A stretch of DNA of 64,000 bases from Gelatoporia subvermispora B. Taxonomy: Eukaryota > Basidiomycota > Agaricomycetes > Polyporales > Gelatoporiaceae. Below are positions 25,681-38,023 of the stretch, piece by piece (positions within the stretch are counted from its first letter, which is position 1; each line of letters starts with the position of its first letter). The position numbers and the translations under genes were made by a program. The stretch spans positions 2,834,802 to 2,898,801 of the forward strand of contig KB445791.1 in NCBI GenBank assembly GCA_000320605.2, written 5' to 3'. The notes beneath the pieces are model-generated. The model was not told the DNA's origin. It ran no database searches and saw nothing but the letters and a program-made list of their open reading frames with translations.

Positions 25681-28176
25681 ATGTCCTCCGACCCCACATC
25701 TTACCTCCCTGAATTCCCTCCCGACCACCAGCCGCTTGGTCGACCGTCGAGCTCCAATGATGACCACGGACCGGGAATAAATGAAGAAGGTGACGAAGAT
25801 ATCTACCGTGGTGAACCTCCTTCACCGCCGAGGTCTCCTAGCCCACAATCAGTAACTTCATCGTCGTCCAGTTCCGCTTCGTCTGTCTTCCGAGGTCGCC
25901 TGGGGGCTATCTCGGCTGGCGTAGAAAATGCCATCTCACGCTGGGCGCGGGCATGGATATCTACCTCCTCTGTCTCGTCCTCGTCGTCAGACTCCTCCGA
26001 TGCGTCCATTATTACTATGACAAGATCGCAAATGGCTCGGAGACGGAAGCGGCGGATGAGTCTCGCAGACCTCCACAATGCTCGGAGTGAACGAGAGGTC
26101 GCTGCTCGGATCCGTGCCCGTGAAGAATACCGAACAATCCCTCGCGCTTTCGTTCTTTACAGTCCGCGCTCACTGGAACCATGGGTTCCAGGACTGGATG
26201 TCACATCGCAAGATGACTATATGCGACGGCATGTGCTACATACCTCATCCTTACCACTGGCCACTACACACCTTGCTGCTATTCTGAAGGAGAAAGAGAA
26301 GGCACGACGTCCGCGGCCGGAACTTGTACATACAGCACCGATCCGATCTACTCCTGTCGTCCATGACTACATGATGCCGGAAGTTGTCCAGGAGGCCTCT
26401 ACTCAATCGACAGCCTCTGACCCGGTTCCAGGACGGCGGGGTAGAAAAGGAAAGCAGAAAGCGGGCACTATGCCACTGGCCTCAGGTTCTACACCCGTCA
26501 CTTCAAAGCCGTCATCCCCGAGCGGCCTCCAGCAACAGGCGCACAAGGCGTGGTGGCTGGACGTCTCATCGCCAACCTGGGAGGATATGCATGCTATTGG
26601 CAAGGTGAGAAATCGCGAAACTATGTAATGCTGTATATACATAATGATTTGAATAGCTCCTTCATCTGCATCCTTTGACACTCGAGGATATCCTACAGCA
26701 GGATCCCCGGGAGAAGTTAGAAGTTTTCCCCAAGCTTGGATACCATTTCATTGTCTTTCGGGCGATGGAAAGCAAGAAAACGAGGGAACGTCTCCGTCTT
26801 CTACATGGTGGGAACGAGGGCCCTATAGACGAGGGAATTATTGGAGAAGTCATAGTATATTTAGTCGTTTTTCGTGAAGGCATCTGCACGGTACGAAATC
26901 TGCCAAATGATAAAGACATAACTTAATTCATGTCTATTTAGTTCCATTTTGCCGATATAGCAGGTTGGTCCGTGACTTGATGATGAGAATGGTCTTACTC
27001 ATATCCCTCAAGAGCATACAGACCACGTCCGTCACAAGATACTCACTCTTGGCGAGAACACCCACATGTCTTCTGGTGCGTAGCGAGTGGATATTTATCC
27101 CACTCGTTTCCTGACGGCCAGCAGACTGGATTGCGCATGGGCTCATCGATTCTATTGTCGATTCCTTCTTCCCCTTCCTGGAACGGATTGAAGATGAGGT
27201 TCTTGATATAGAGAACCTCATATTCTCGGATAGGCCAGACCAGCCACCTAGCCTTGATCCTCCACCTTCTGGTGGCGCACAAGATGACGGGAATGCCACT
27301 CACGGGAAGACCAATCGTGAGCTCCGAACGAGCACCTCCACGTTGGCGGAGAAACCTGCCAGCCCGCATATGGAGAAGACCGCTACTACGCACCCAGCGG
27401 TATCGCAACGCAGAACCCGTTTCGCAGTTCCAGCGGCGCCTTCATTGCTTTACCGACGTTTCAAGCGTTTCCTGCGAGGTCTCGTTAGCATGGTGCCGGA
27501 TTATCGTCCTGAATTCAAACATACCAACCCTTCTATCTCAAGCAACACGGTTCACCGTATGGCACGCACCAGACGGCTTGTCACTTCGCTGACCAGACTA
27601 CTTGCTCTGAAATCGGAGGTTGTATCGCAAGTGCAGAAACGTCTCCTCTCAGCCGGGGAATGGGGTCTACGAAACGGGACCGATCACATGGATGTGTATA
27701 TCTATATGGGGGATGTTCAAGGTATGATCATCAATCTGTTGCTTGCTCGCAACAGCTGAACCGCTCGCATCTTTGTAGACCATATTCTGACACTGCAGCA
27801 GTCGCTTGCTCACTACGAGCGGATGTTAAGTCAATCGCACCCGAACTATCTCTCCCACTTGCGATTGTCCGTCCGTAAGGCACAGTCAGGAACCGATAAG
27901 GCCATTGTCACGTTAACGACTGTCAGTCTTGGAGTCCTCTGCGTGCAGACTGTCATTGGTACGTCTCCCACAGCCCTTCTCCATCTAGTGGTCTCATGAC
28001 TGTTACACGCAGGGGTGAACTCGATGAACACCACACTGCCTCACAACGACCTAGCGGGGACCAACTACAGTGCCTTCTTCATTGTCATTGCCATCTCCAT
28101 AGCCGTCACCATCATTTACGGTGCGCTGGTGCGCTGGTGGTGGATTTCTGCCAAGAGAAGGCGGCGAAATCTTTGA
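25681..28176 (+). CDS. CorA-family magnesium/divalent cation transporter
   Basis: CorA-type channels carry Mg2+ (or related ions) across the plasma or vacuolar membrane. After a long Ser-rich cytosolic N-terminus (MSSDPTSYLPEFPPDHQPLG, an RRKRRMSLADLH patch) comes the CorA cytosolic domain: PTWEDMHAIGKLLHLHPLTL, EDILQQDPREKLEVFPKLGY, VIVYLVVFREGICTFHF, then GLIDSIVDSFFPFLERIEDE and a long coiled stalk helix ending in ILTLQQSLAHYERMLSQ. Two C-terminal membrane helices follow (VTLTTVSLGVLCVQTVIG and FFIVIAISIAVTIIYGALV), and the protein ends in basic RRRRNL. The loop between the helices reads GVNSMNTTLPHN, formed across an intron, where most CorA proteins have the signature GMN. The domain order matches fungal Alr/Mnr relatives. 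Confidence 0.88.
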
Positions 28177-28445
28177 TGTGACCCTTGTGTGTTTCCATCT
28201 TTTCTCGATGTTGTCGATCTTTTCTATGCTATGTCTCGCATTGGGCTTGCGCACGGACGACGCACTTGTATCCGGTATCGCTAACTTATGACTTGAGACA
28301 TACACTATGTACAGATGCATACGATATAATACAATTCGTTGTGGGTATCCGTTCCTCTAGTTTGTGGCAGTGATAATTTGAACCCCTGGCATTGATACAA
28401 AAGAGATCTAACCTGAACTAGGTGCATTCATGCACGTCTCTCTTC

Positions 28446-30053
28446 TTATCGCAAAGCTGCACAACGCGCTTGGTCTCTTCCAACACCGCTACCACTGCTA
28501 GGCTTATCAACTGGCTTGTCAATGCGGTGGTTTACTGCAATCTCACCTTTCTCTCGGAATTCCCCTTCTTTCAATTGCAGGCGCTCGCAACTGGCAATCA
28601 GCCTATCCTCCTGGTCCAATACTGCCTGCTGCTCGCGGAGAAGGCTCTCCGTCTCCTGCCGCACCCGCTCTGACGCTTGCGCGACGCTCTTGCAGAGCCC
28701 CCTCAAAACGGCTATCTGCTCCTGGTGCTCGGTCCGGACCTCTTCCAGCTCATTACCTGCAGAAGCTCCGAATCAGCAACTCGGCTGCACTCTCGAGAAC
28801 AGGCAGGGCATTACCGAGCGTGTCCGCCTCGTTCGTCGCCTCGACGAACTTGGCCATCTGGTCCGTCCAATCGCGGTCCATCGCCCACGCGACGGACTTG
28901 TTCTGGCTCGCGATGCTCAGCCGGCTCATGCTGTTCGACTTCTTGAGGCTGCTGCGCCGCCGCGGCAGGGCCGGGCGCCCGCCGCCGTCCTGGCTCTCCG
29001 CCTCGTGGATCGTCGAGAGCGCCTGCTCGCCCAGCGCGAGCGCCGGCGGGTCGTTTGGCACGAGCGTCGAGACCTGGCTCGGCGACGGCGGGATCTCCTC
29101 GGGGGACTCGGTGAACGGGATGGTGTCGTCGACGAGCGGGCGCGGGGGCTGGAGCTGGGGCGAGGGCTCGCGCGGGCGGAAGGGGATCGGGAGCGGCTCC
29201 GGCGATTGCACGTCCGAGCGTGGGTGCGACGTGCGCGAGGCGGCGTATGCGCCGCGCCTCGTGTCTGCGGCGCCGCCTGGGACGTCATCGGGTGCGCGTA
29301 CCACGGAGGGTATGCGGCTTGGCGGCCGCAACTCAGAGGAACGCGCTCGCCCTGGCGGCTTCAGTGGCAGTGGAGGTGGCGATATATTGTGAGGTACAGC
29401 GCGTTGCGCCGTGGTGTCCCCTGTTCGCCTCGGCATTGCCTGTGGGGGCGCGGCTGTCCTGTAGGTCTGAGGTGCGCCCCGCGGGCGAGTGGGGCCTGGG
29501 GCAGGTCGGGCATGAGTCTGTGCTTGGGCAGCGTTGCCCTTCTCGCAGCAGTAGGGTGCTTGACTCGCAGCCCTCTCGCCGAAGACGTGCGCAAACTCTG
29601 GACCCTGCGCGCGGAACCATCTCTCCATCTCCTTCAGCCTGAAGTCCGGCGGCGCGTGCACGGTGTAGAACATGACGCGTGCCTTGGGCTTGCCCTGCGG
29701 CTCGGAGGAGCGTGCCAGTCGCTGGCACTTGCGGATCATGCGGTCCTTGAGGTGGCGGATCTCGACGACGCGCTCCCAGGAGGCAGCCTTGCCCTTCGCC
29801 AGCTCTGCCGCCTCCGCACTCAAGAGGTGTCCATATAGTGTCGCGGTGCGCGGAGGTAACAGAACCTGGGCGATTCGATATTATGATCAGCAATCAATGC
29901 AAATGGCATAAGTATGCGTACCCTGAGCTCGTTGGGGGTGTCTGTGCATTGCAGGAATCGCCATCCCGTCTTCGAGAAACCTTCGGCGCTCTCGAGCTGG
30001 CCGCGCACGGGACTCTGCCCATAATAGTTCAGCTCGCGGAGGGTACTGCTCAT
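28446..30053 (-). CDS. Hypothetical protein with C-terminal coiled coil
   Basis: Function not recognised. The reverse-strand model starts MSSTLRELNYYGQSPVRG (30053), and an intron joins TDTPNELR to VLLPPRTATLYGHLLSAEAA. The N-terminal domain is compact and well conserved in character (AKGKAASWERVVEIRHLKD, ARVMFYTVHAPPDFRLKEME, WFRAQGPEFAHVFGER). A Pro/Ser/Arg-rich disordered middle of about 200 residues follows, then MSRLSIASQNKSVAWAMDRD. A 59-bp intron (28757-28815, GTAATG donor, CTGCAG acceptor) then joins NEADTLG to NELEEVRTEHQEQIAVLRG, a coiled coil that runs almost to the end. The layout suggests a cytosolic scaffold or trafficking protein (inference). A possible extra 5' exon lies near 30212-30505 (MTTYQIEISIESHDDVNID), but no join was found. 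Confidence 0.62.
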
Positions 30054-31149
30054 GGCGAGCAGTCCGAACAGTCGCACTGGGTTGGCGGACGGATCGTAGG
30101 GAGCGCAGAGAGCGAAGGAATAGAGAGCAATTGTCCCCCCGGTAATATAACCGAGGCACGAGTCTAAAGTTTTAGTGATGAGACATGGCTGATGTCCTGA
30201 TTCAGTGTCGCTTAGATGCAACGTGTGGTTCCATAGAGCATTCTGCGTCCCAGAGAGGGAATCCCGCCGTAGGAGATATAGATCCGGAAGAGGCTGGACA
30301 GAGGGCGTGGAGATGCCCTGCAGAATGTTTGAGCTTCCCTCATTCGGAGCACATGCGCTTTCACCACGCGAATCCCTGATGTATCTACTGATCTGCTCAC
30401 GCGCTGCGAGGAAGGTTCGCGGACGTTGGCCACGCAGCGGACCTTGCAATCTATGTTTACATCGTCGTGGCTCTCAATTGAGATCTCTATCTGGTAGGTG
30501 GTCATAAGGCGGAGTTTGTAGGTATCTCGAGCCGGGCGGGACGATGGGGCACTCTATGCTATCATTGCTATGTACATAGATAGGCAACATGGCGGATGTA
30601 CCGAATGGTCCGTCCGAGTTAAGGGAAGCTGAGTTGGATGCGAGAGCCAGGATGTGGGTAGTGTCGGGTGTTGCTGAAAGTAATCTTGAACAAACTACTC
30701 CTCGCTCGATCAGCATGCGGCAACCTCAGTGATCGAGCGAGTCAAGCGACCACAAGTCGGTATCAGGCTGTCGTGCTGCACCACACGAGTTCCCAACGCG
30801 CAAGATTACAGCCTCAATCTGCACAGGTTGCGACTGAGGGTGTTGGGTACTTTGGAAGAGCAATTTTGGGGCGACACTTGGAGAGGACGGGCGTGGCGCT
30901 GTCCAGGGTGAGCCGGGTGCCTTCCTAAACGGGCGAAAACTCGTGAGAGGTGGATCGGCAATGGGGATGCCGAGGGGGACGAGCGCCTATTAAGAGTACC
31001 CCAGCGGGGGCCCTGGTTGGCCGCCTTAGCACCATCGTCCGGCGTCGTCCACTGGCTCACGCTCACCACCATCTTCAACGCCCGCCTGGCTTTCAGGCGG
31101 ACGCGCTCCCCATTTTCTCGGCTTTCTGTCTCTGCTTTAGTCTCTTCCT
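30054..31149. other. Intergenic region upstream of both flanking genes
   Basis: Divergent promoter region between the coiled-coil gene and PEX16. A reverse-strand open segment at 30212-30505 looks weakly protein-like but has no clear splice partner. The right 400 bp contains pyrimidine-rich stretches before the PEX16 ATG. No RNA gene or repeat was seen. Confidence 0.5.
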
Positions 31150-32487
31150 ATGTCGTCCGCTCTCGCGAAATACGAGTCCTTCCTTGTTGAGAATGTCTCT
31201 ACCATATCCACCCTCGAGTCGACTCTCAGGTCCATTACGTGGATCTTACCGGGCAGGCTGAAGGATGGAGAATTGGCCTCTGAATCTCGTTAGTTGTTTC
31301 CTACGTTACCCGTTCTGCGCCCCTGTTTCTCGGTAGACCTCTAATGCAATGTCTGTTAACCGTAGTTTCCGCTGGCCTGAACGTGATGAGCATGTACCAT
31401 GACACGCTCCTTGCTAGATACTTGCAAGGCGTCCCAAAGTATAAGCCATTGCTTCCGTCATCGCCACATGCCAAGTACACCAGGGCATGGTGTGAGAAGA
31501 GTGCCGTCTACAAGTGGGCTGCGCGCGTCCTCGAGCTCATCCGCTTCACACAATTGTTGATCGAGATGGGTCTCCGGCGGAAGGCGTCGCCTCGCACGCG
31601 ATGGAGAGGCATCGTGTTACTTGAGGTCATCAAGTAAGGCCCCACTCTCCCTCCCGACAAAGTTTATAGGCTCATCTTGCCCTCATAGGGCCGGCTTGCG
31701 CCTGCTTCTCCTTCGCATCACACGGAGACCACTCTTGTCGCCGCCAATTCCCGAGCGCGAGTTCGACCCCTCTTCCTTACCTGCTGCATCGGATACCTCG
31801 TCACCCACGCTTGCTCCTTCATCCCCGCCTACCTCCCTCCCCTCTACCCCCGAACACCTCAAGAATAACCATGTGCCGCTCCCCGTGCACCCCTTGTTCA
31901 CCCTTCCGCCGCCGGCACAATCAGTTGAGTCGGTCGAGGATTACCTCTTGACGAAGGCCCTTACCACGGCGGACGTCAAGTCACCCACAGCTCTTGTCAA
32001 GCCCTTGACAACGCCGAAGGACTGGATTTCGGAAGGCATCTATACCTTACGTCCCCTGGCCTATGGTATGCAGCTTCAGCTACATTGGTCATCGCAAGCC
32101 GTTGACTCTACATTGCTTAGCTGTCCTTTTGTCATCCACGAGAGGCGAGGATTCCGATCGGGCTATCATGGGTGCCCTTGCACTTGAGGTTCTATCTCGG
32201 AACCTTCGGCGTACCCCGCTATCGGCCTCCGCGCTCGAGCGCTCCGAATACGCCAAGCGGGACAGAGACATGCTCTGGTACCTGCTCCGCGGTTCTATCT
32301 GGCGGTCATGGACACGTCCGAAGTTGGAGGCATTTGCGAACACGACCGCTCGTGTGCCGTTGCTCAACGTCTTCGGCGCGCTCATGCAGGATTGGATCCC
32401 GCTCATCGACGAGTACTATTATTGTGCGTACACTCGTTGGCCAAAAGGTGCAGATACTGATTACTTTTTCCAGATACGGCACCTTAG
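31150..32487 (+). CDS. PEX16: Peroxisomal membrane protein PEX16
   Basis: Peroxin-16 takes part in the insertion of peroxisomal membrane proteins and in peroxisome formation from the ER. The start is MSSALAKYESFLVENVSTIS followed by TLESTLRSITWILPGRL, the classic Pex16 N-terminus. MSMYHDTLLARYLQ, YTRAWCEKSAVYKWAARVLE and RTRWRGIVLLEVIKAGLRL follow. The middle has a Pro/Ser-rich insertion, then WISEGIYTLRPLAYAVLLSS and the conserved C-terminal block (RDRDMLWYLLRGSIWRSWTR, NVFGALMQDWIPLIDEYYYY). The last intron (32424-32473) splits the tyrosine run, and the protein ends YYYYTAP with a stop at 32485-32487. Introns are short and canonical, and the length is normal for the family. It is not part of an obvious cluster. 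Confidence 0.93.
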
Positions 32488-34150
32488 TATATATCATATC
32501 ATTTGGAAGGTCCCTGTGGACCGCGGCTGTATTGTCTGTTTACTCCCTATGTCATTCTTGTGCTGTGCTACCAGACGCTATTGGACGGATTCACCACTCT
32601 GAGTACGAAATTTTGAGCGTCGGAGTTGTTCGATCAGCATCCGTGTAAGCAGTCCCGTGCGTGCGGAACAAGATCTGCGGAGTCGCACAGGGAGCGCTCC
32701 GCTGCGGCACAACGAGACTCATAGGAAACGCCTACCTATTTTGATCTGCATGTATTCACCATTACCGGATCCATCAGGCCGTTTTCTGGACTTACCCACG
32801 TTACCGATCTCGAGAGCGCGGGATATGTCATCATCATCGAGGGTGAGCAACATCTTAATTGACTTCCTGGCGGCTGCTGACATCAATGAAGGTGCTCGTG
32901 ATGAGCCTCCTCCTGAGTACGCGCGGCCTTGACAGGATTATGGCCCCTCCACAAAGGACCATGCGAACCATAGAATAGTTTCGAAGACCACGATGATAGC
33001 GGTGATGTTAGTGCTGAGTTGGATCGGAAGTCGGTTTCACTTCAATTGCAGTATCACAGCAAATACTGCCGTCTTCGGCAGCGTCGATATACCACGTCTT
33101 GCCCCATCTGAACGCGTCTATTTGTACTCCAGTGGTGAGTTGACTCACATGATTGGCTAGATCGTTTCCAGTTTCGCGCACAACTGGCTGGGCAAGGAAG
33201 AGAACTAACTGGGACCTAGGACACAGGTGTTTTTCGAAAGCCGAGGGCAAGCACTTGTCGATTCCTTGTGTCGCTAATGCGGTGCCTCGCCGTGCGAAAG
33301 GTTTCGGCACCGCATCAAGTCTCTTGGTGTCGCGATTCCCAGTACTGGGGCCAATACTACTACGGCTGCCCATATGTCGGCGCCCGACGCCCCTCTTTGT
33401 AAGGCAGAGAAGATACTCTCAGGTAAGCAGATTGTCAGGAATTTACGATGTTCTCATTGCAATTGCCCTATCGCTGTCATCTTGCTGATAGGTGTACTGC
33501 TATGTGACGCGATGACGAGAACTGAATGAATCATATTCTCACTGGTGGCGGCGCATCGAAGACCACGGCGCCAGCGCAAAAGTCCCATAAGGTTTACCTC
33601 GATGAGAGCGCGGGCAAGGCATCCTTTCCCCCCTCCATCGGTTGTAGACAACAGATCTCTCGTTTTACAGAGACCAGCAGAACAACTATCTTATGCCACA
33701 TTGGTGCGAGACGACATCCTGGGACCCGCTTCTGACTGCACATCCAACACTGAACTTCTCGGGATGTTCTGTCTTGCTCAGTCCACTTTCAACGGAATAT
33801 AGCGATCTATGCGGGATAGGTTTCTCGAACCAGTAAAGAGGCAGGTATGCACCACCATCGGTGGTTCCCTCGGGTCCCCGGCCAGCCGCGCGGCGTGCCT
33901 GTCACAGTGATGTGGCGCCCATATACTGCCCAAATATCTCTCAAACTGGCTACCTCGGGGCGGCTTCGAGAAACAACGCATAGCTGGTGCTGACGTTAAC
34001 TTTGCTGGCGTGTGTGAGCCCGGCTTTTGCTTCTTCGTGTCGTCATTCCATTGAATTCGCACCGCGCTCCCGTGATTGTATGTCTTATGGTCTCAATTTT
34101 GTCGCCGTTGTATAAGGTTTTTATCGGATGCTCGAAGCGCTTGCGTGTTG
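32488..34150. other. Intergenic region, no supported gene
   Basis: About 1.7 kb between PEX16 and the P450. An open segment on the reverse strand (33008-33373) and one on the forward strand (32657-32932) are present, but neither shows a recognisable domain or splice partners. I cannot call a gene here. Confidence 0.45.
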
Positions 34151-34157
34151 TATATAA
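34151..34157 (+). promoter_or_regulatory. TATA box of the P450 gene
   Basis: TATATAAAC context, 46 bp upstream of the ATG at 34197. The next bases run into a short 5' leader without other ATGs. Confidence 0.5.
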
Positions 34158-34196
34158 ACGAGGACAGCTCGCCGGGACAAAATCAGCATCGACGAG

Positions 34197-36366
34197 ATGT
34201 CTCTCTTGGCTTCAGTATCTCAGCTGACCGCGGTGTTGGCACTCTGTGCTTTCGCTTACATGTACTTGAAGCGGTCTCAAACTCGATATGCGTCTCTTCC
34301 GCCTGGTCCTCGGGGAAGCTGGCCTTTCGGTATCAGAAAGAGCATCGCAGGTCCATAGTAAGAGATTTAGCTGCATTCCTGCGAATTCTACTCAATGAAA
34401 ATACCAGTTTACCTAGGATCTACGAAACGTTATGCCAAGAATATGGACCGGTATTCACTGTGAAGCAAGGAAATGATCTCACAGTCGTTATAGGCAGATA
34501 TGAGGTCAATTTCTTCGCTCATCTAACATCCGCGTTCATCTCTGACAAGGTTTCTGTAGGCTGCCGTCGAAATTATGGGCGGACATTCGGCCGACCTGAT
34601 CGATCGCCCTCGCGCTGTTGCAGCGCAAGAGATCATGTGTCAAAACAACTCTCTTATCCTTGCAACTGGAAAGGAGCAAGTTCGAAAGCTTAGGACGTGA
34701 GCCTACCGGATTAATCTCGTATATCATCACTTCACTTTTAACATCTTCGTGGTAGTGCGACCCACAATGCCACACAGCCTCGTATTGCTGCGACCTACGA
34801 GCCCCACCAAATCAAGGGTGCCAAGCAGCACATACTAGATATCTTGGAGGACCCAGGAAATCAACTGGAACATGCGAAACGGTACGATTGGGAATCATTC
34901 CGCTGCTCGACACTCAATAACTTTTCCAACACCTCGCCACCATCAGATATGCGGCGAGTTTGATCATGGAAGTGACATTCGGCAAAACCACGCCCACATC
35001 CTATTCAGACCCGGAGGTGAAAGCGATCAAGAATGTCGCGGCTAACTTCAGCGGCGCTTTGCTTCCAGGCAAATACCTTGTCAATTCTTTCCCTGTCCTC
35101 AAGCATATCCCATTCTTCGTTTCTGAGCTCAAGAAGATGCATATGCACGAGATTTCCCTGTATCGGAGACTTCTGGGAGCGGTCAAGGAAAGCATGGTAA
35201 GCTGATCTCTATTGATTATACGTTTCCGCAGAACTCACTGGTGATTGTCGGTATACAGGACAAAGGAGAGGCGCGGTCGTCCTTTGGGACATACCTCCTC
35301 GAGAATCAATCCAGACTGGGACTCACAGAAGGTGAGATGGTGTATCTGACGGGAGACATGTTCATCGCTGGATCCGATACTGTAAGTGTTTCGCCCTTGT
35401 ATTTGGCATCCGTGGTACTCATCAATCTGTGCAGACTTCCGCGGCTCTTGGTGTTGTGTCTATGGCTGCCGCCTGTTATCCTGAAGCTCAGGCACGGGTG
35501 CAAGCTCAGTTGGACGAAGTCGTTGGTCGAAACAGGAGTGAGTTACCTAGTCGGCATTCGTTCGGGGCCAAACTGAATACCACACACAGTCCCTACGTTC
35601 GATGATCGTAAGTTGTTAACTGAAGTCGAGGCATTTGTTCTAGAGGTGTTCCGCTGGAGACCTGCCGCCGTTCTCGGTAAGTATCACTGGAAAGATCGTA
35701 ATAATTCGAGACCCAAATTACTTGAATTCTCATGACTGCATTTGCACAGGATTCGCTCACAAGGCCACCAAGGACATCGTCTGGGTATGCACACAATCTG
35801 ACAATCGGACATGTCTATTGACTATCTGTCAGCGTGACTACGTGATTCCCGCCGGAACGTCGGTGCTAGGATGCCATTGGTGAGAGCACTCAAACTTGGT
35901 GTCACTGACCTTTATATAATATCCTGCACAAGGGCTATCTCACGGGACCCTGAAGTCTTTCCTGAGCCGGAGGTATTTAAGCCGCAAAGGTGGTTGGATA
36001 ACAACGGCAGTATTAGAAACGATGTCAAATTTCAAAACTTCGGTTTTGGCCGCAGGTCAGATGCACTGTGTCACACTGTTCGAATTGCTTTTGACAATTC
36101 CTCAGGGTGTGTCCTGGGCAGCCCATTGCAGAGAGGTGTGTGGCATAAATATCAGGCTTGCATATCGCTTACATTGTGCTGTTAGGTCCCTATTCATCAA
36201 CTGTGCTTTGATTCTCTGGGCGTTTGACATCTCTCAAGTCCCCGGCAAACCCATAGACACGTATGCATTAGCTGACACCATTATCACGCAACCCCTTCCG
36301 TTTGCAGCTCACTACAAGCGTCGTATTCCCAATCTCGAGGAAGTGATTGCTGCTCACCAGGATTGA
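34197..36366 (+). CDS. Cytochrome P450 monooxygenase
   Basis: A microsomal heme monooxygenase. The N-terminus MSLLASVSQLTAVLALCAFA is a membrane anchor followed by the Pro-rich hinge LPPGPRG. A 50-bp intron (34358-34407, donor GTAAGA) leads into LPRIYETLCQEYGPVF. The I-helix oxygen-binding motif AGSDTTSAALG is formed across an intron. The K-helix ExxR lies in LEVFRWRP, and the PERF-like region is PEVFKPQRW. The heme-binding loop FGFGRRVCPGQPIAER is complete only after splicing: an intron falls between the second Arg and Val. Helix L then continues SLFINCALILWAFDI. All key residues are present, so an active enzyme is likely. The substrate is unknown. It begins the block P450, KARI-like, SDR, cupin. 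Confidence 0.92.
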
Positions 36367-38023
36367 AGTACTAGGATTTGTCGTAGTTCGAGTGGTCTCG
36401 GTCATGTATTCCTCTCAGCCCGACCCTAGTTCGGTCTTCGTCTTCGAGTGTTGTCCGTGGCTCCATTGTTCGCCGAAATTTGCCGATCATGTATTCCCTC
36501 CAGAAAACCAAATGCGCGCTCCAATTTCACCCAATATGTCTGACCTCGCGATTTCGTTTGGGTTCATTGGCGCAGTGCTTAGGGTCAAATATATGTGGGC
36601 GCTCGTGGGAAAAGTCCTGTAACTGTGACTATCTACCGCCAGTCAACCCACTTGGCTCACACAGCCCGTAATCGATAAACCAGATCACACTTAGGAAGTC
36701 TTCTAAGTTCCTTTTCTCAGCCCCGTACGTTGCCAAGGCTGTATCACATTATCGCTTTTGTGTACCATAATTACTAGTGTCCGACATACAATGTCAAAGC
36801 AGTGGCGCCTTCTAAGGCCTCCCTTCAGTCGATTGCTGCGCGTCTTGAAGAGCATCGTAAACAGACACTTTTGCCATTGTCACCTCCTCATTCTAAACCC
36901 CCCGCTTTCTGTGGATGGCCCACGTTTCGTCCGTCACCATGTCCATCGCGTCCTGTTTCAGCCCAGAGAGGGCCGAGTGATGACCCCAATCCCCGCAACC
37001 CGATCATTGTCTTCCAGATGACCTCCATACCTTTCGCAGATATTGTGTGCGCTTGCGACGTTAGCGGCCCGTTGAGACTTTTGATGAGCGTGATTGCTGC
37101 ATACGCAATCTAGAACCCGTGAGTAACTGCAGTCTGCGCGACTATTGTGTCAGGAGGGAGTGGCTTCTTTCGCTCGTTTTGGAGGATGGTCGCAGAGGTG
37201 GTGATACCGCATGTCTAGAAAAGGTGATTACACTTATGCTACGGAAGATATAGCAGTGCTTGCCTGGGAAATGTATGCAAAAAGGCGAAAAATGCAAGAG
37301 CCGTAGCGACAGCAGCGAAGTCGAGGGTGCTGAGAAAGTTCGATGGGACAATGGCGACGAAGGAGAGCTCAAATGCACAGCTCTTCTCGATTTCAGCCTT
37401 GCATGATGGGGGCTCCGAGACGAATTCTTGTCGACGCCTTGAGGAATCTGCCGACGCCGAGTATACTTCGTCCTGCGGTATAAGAATACAGAGAATGCAG
37501 ACATTGCGAATTGTGATACGACGACGTTTTATATGATCCCGCATGTTAGCGATCGTGTAGGTGTCGAAGCAGAAGCCAAGGAAACTGGATCACTCTTCGC
37601 TTGAGCGCACTCCGGTATAGCGCTCCGATGACGAGGAAACTTGGGAGCGTGAGCAACGCTGCTCCGCTTTACTCGGAATATCCATACGCGGTTGCTTGTC
37701 GCCGCAAGCGTCGATCGGCCGGCCAATTCTGGACTGTTGTGCCTCGGGCGTCCAATCACAAGTGGCCGAATCGCGCCACCGGAAAGTTCGAAAGATATAT
37801 TGATTGGCTGCTTGAGGGGGAAGGGCCTCCCGAGATCGCTGTGGATTAGGATGTTCACGGCGCATCAGGCCTCAGGGCGCATCTGATACGTTGCTTGCCA
37901 CAAGTTCTACTGCTCGTCGCGTCCGCACGATTGCCAGTAAGGAGGCGGAAAACGGATTCATCATCGTTGGTTGGTAAAGTGATACATGACGGATTCTATA
38001 CAGCTTGCAATCGGTTCCGACTC
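36367..38023. other. Intergenic region, unresolved reverse-strand fragments
   Basis: Between the P450 and the KARI-like gene. On the reverse strand around 37540-37690 there is a hydrophobic stretch (LLTLPSFLVIGALYR), and around 37240-37540 another (FAAVATALAFFAFLHTF). They could be pieces of a decayed membrane protein. No start, splice chain or family assignment could be made. Confidence 0.4.

Noticed and set aside
28516..29838. 440-codon open frame on the forward strand
   Set aside because: Shadow of the reverse-strand coiled-coil gene in GC-rich codons. The reverse frame has splice-consistent exons and a conserved-looking domain; the forward product is Arg/Leu-rich low complexity.
30212..30505. 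Possible gene or extra 5' exon of the coiled-coil gene
   Set aside because: Protein-like composition (MTTYQIEISIESHDDVNID) but no splice join to the next exon and no recognisable domain.
33008..33373. Reverse-strand open segment of 121 codons
   Set aside because: No domain, no splice partners, and the stretch around it looks non-coding.
34320..34410. Frameshift in the first exon of the P450
   Set aside because: A 50-bp intron (donor GTAAGA at 34358, acceptor ending 34407) joins the Pro-rich hinge to LPRIYETLCQEYG in frame, so the gene is intact.
36802..37113. Forward open segment after the P450
   Set aside because: Low-complexity Pro/Ser/Arg product, no start context or domain.
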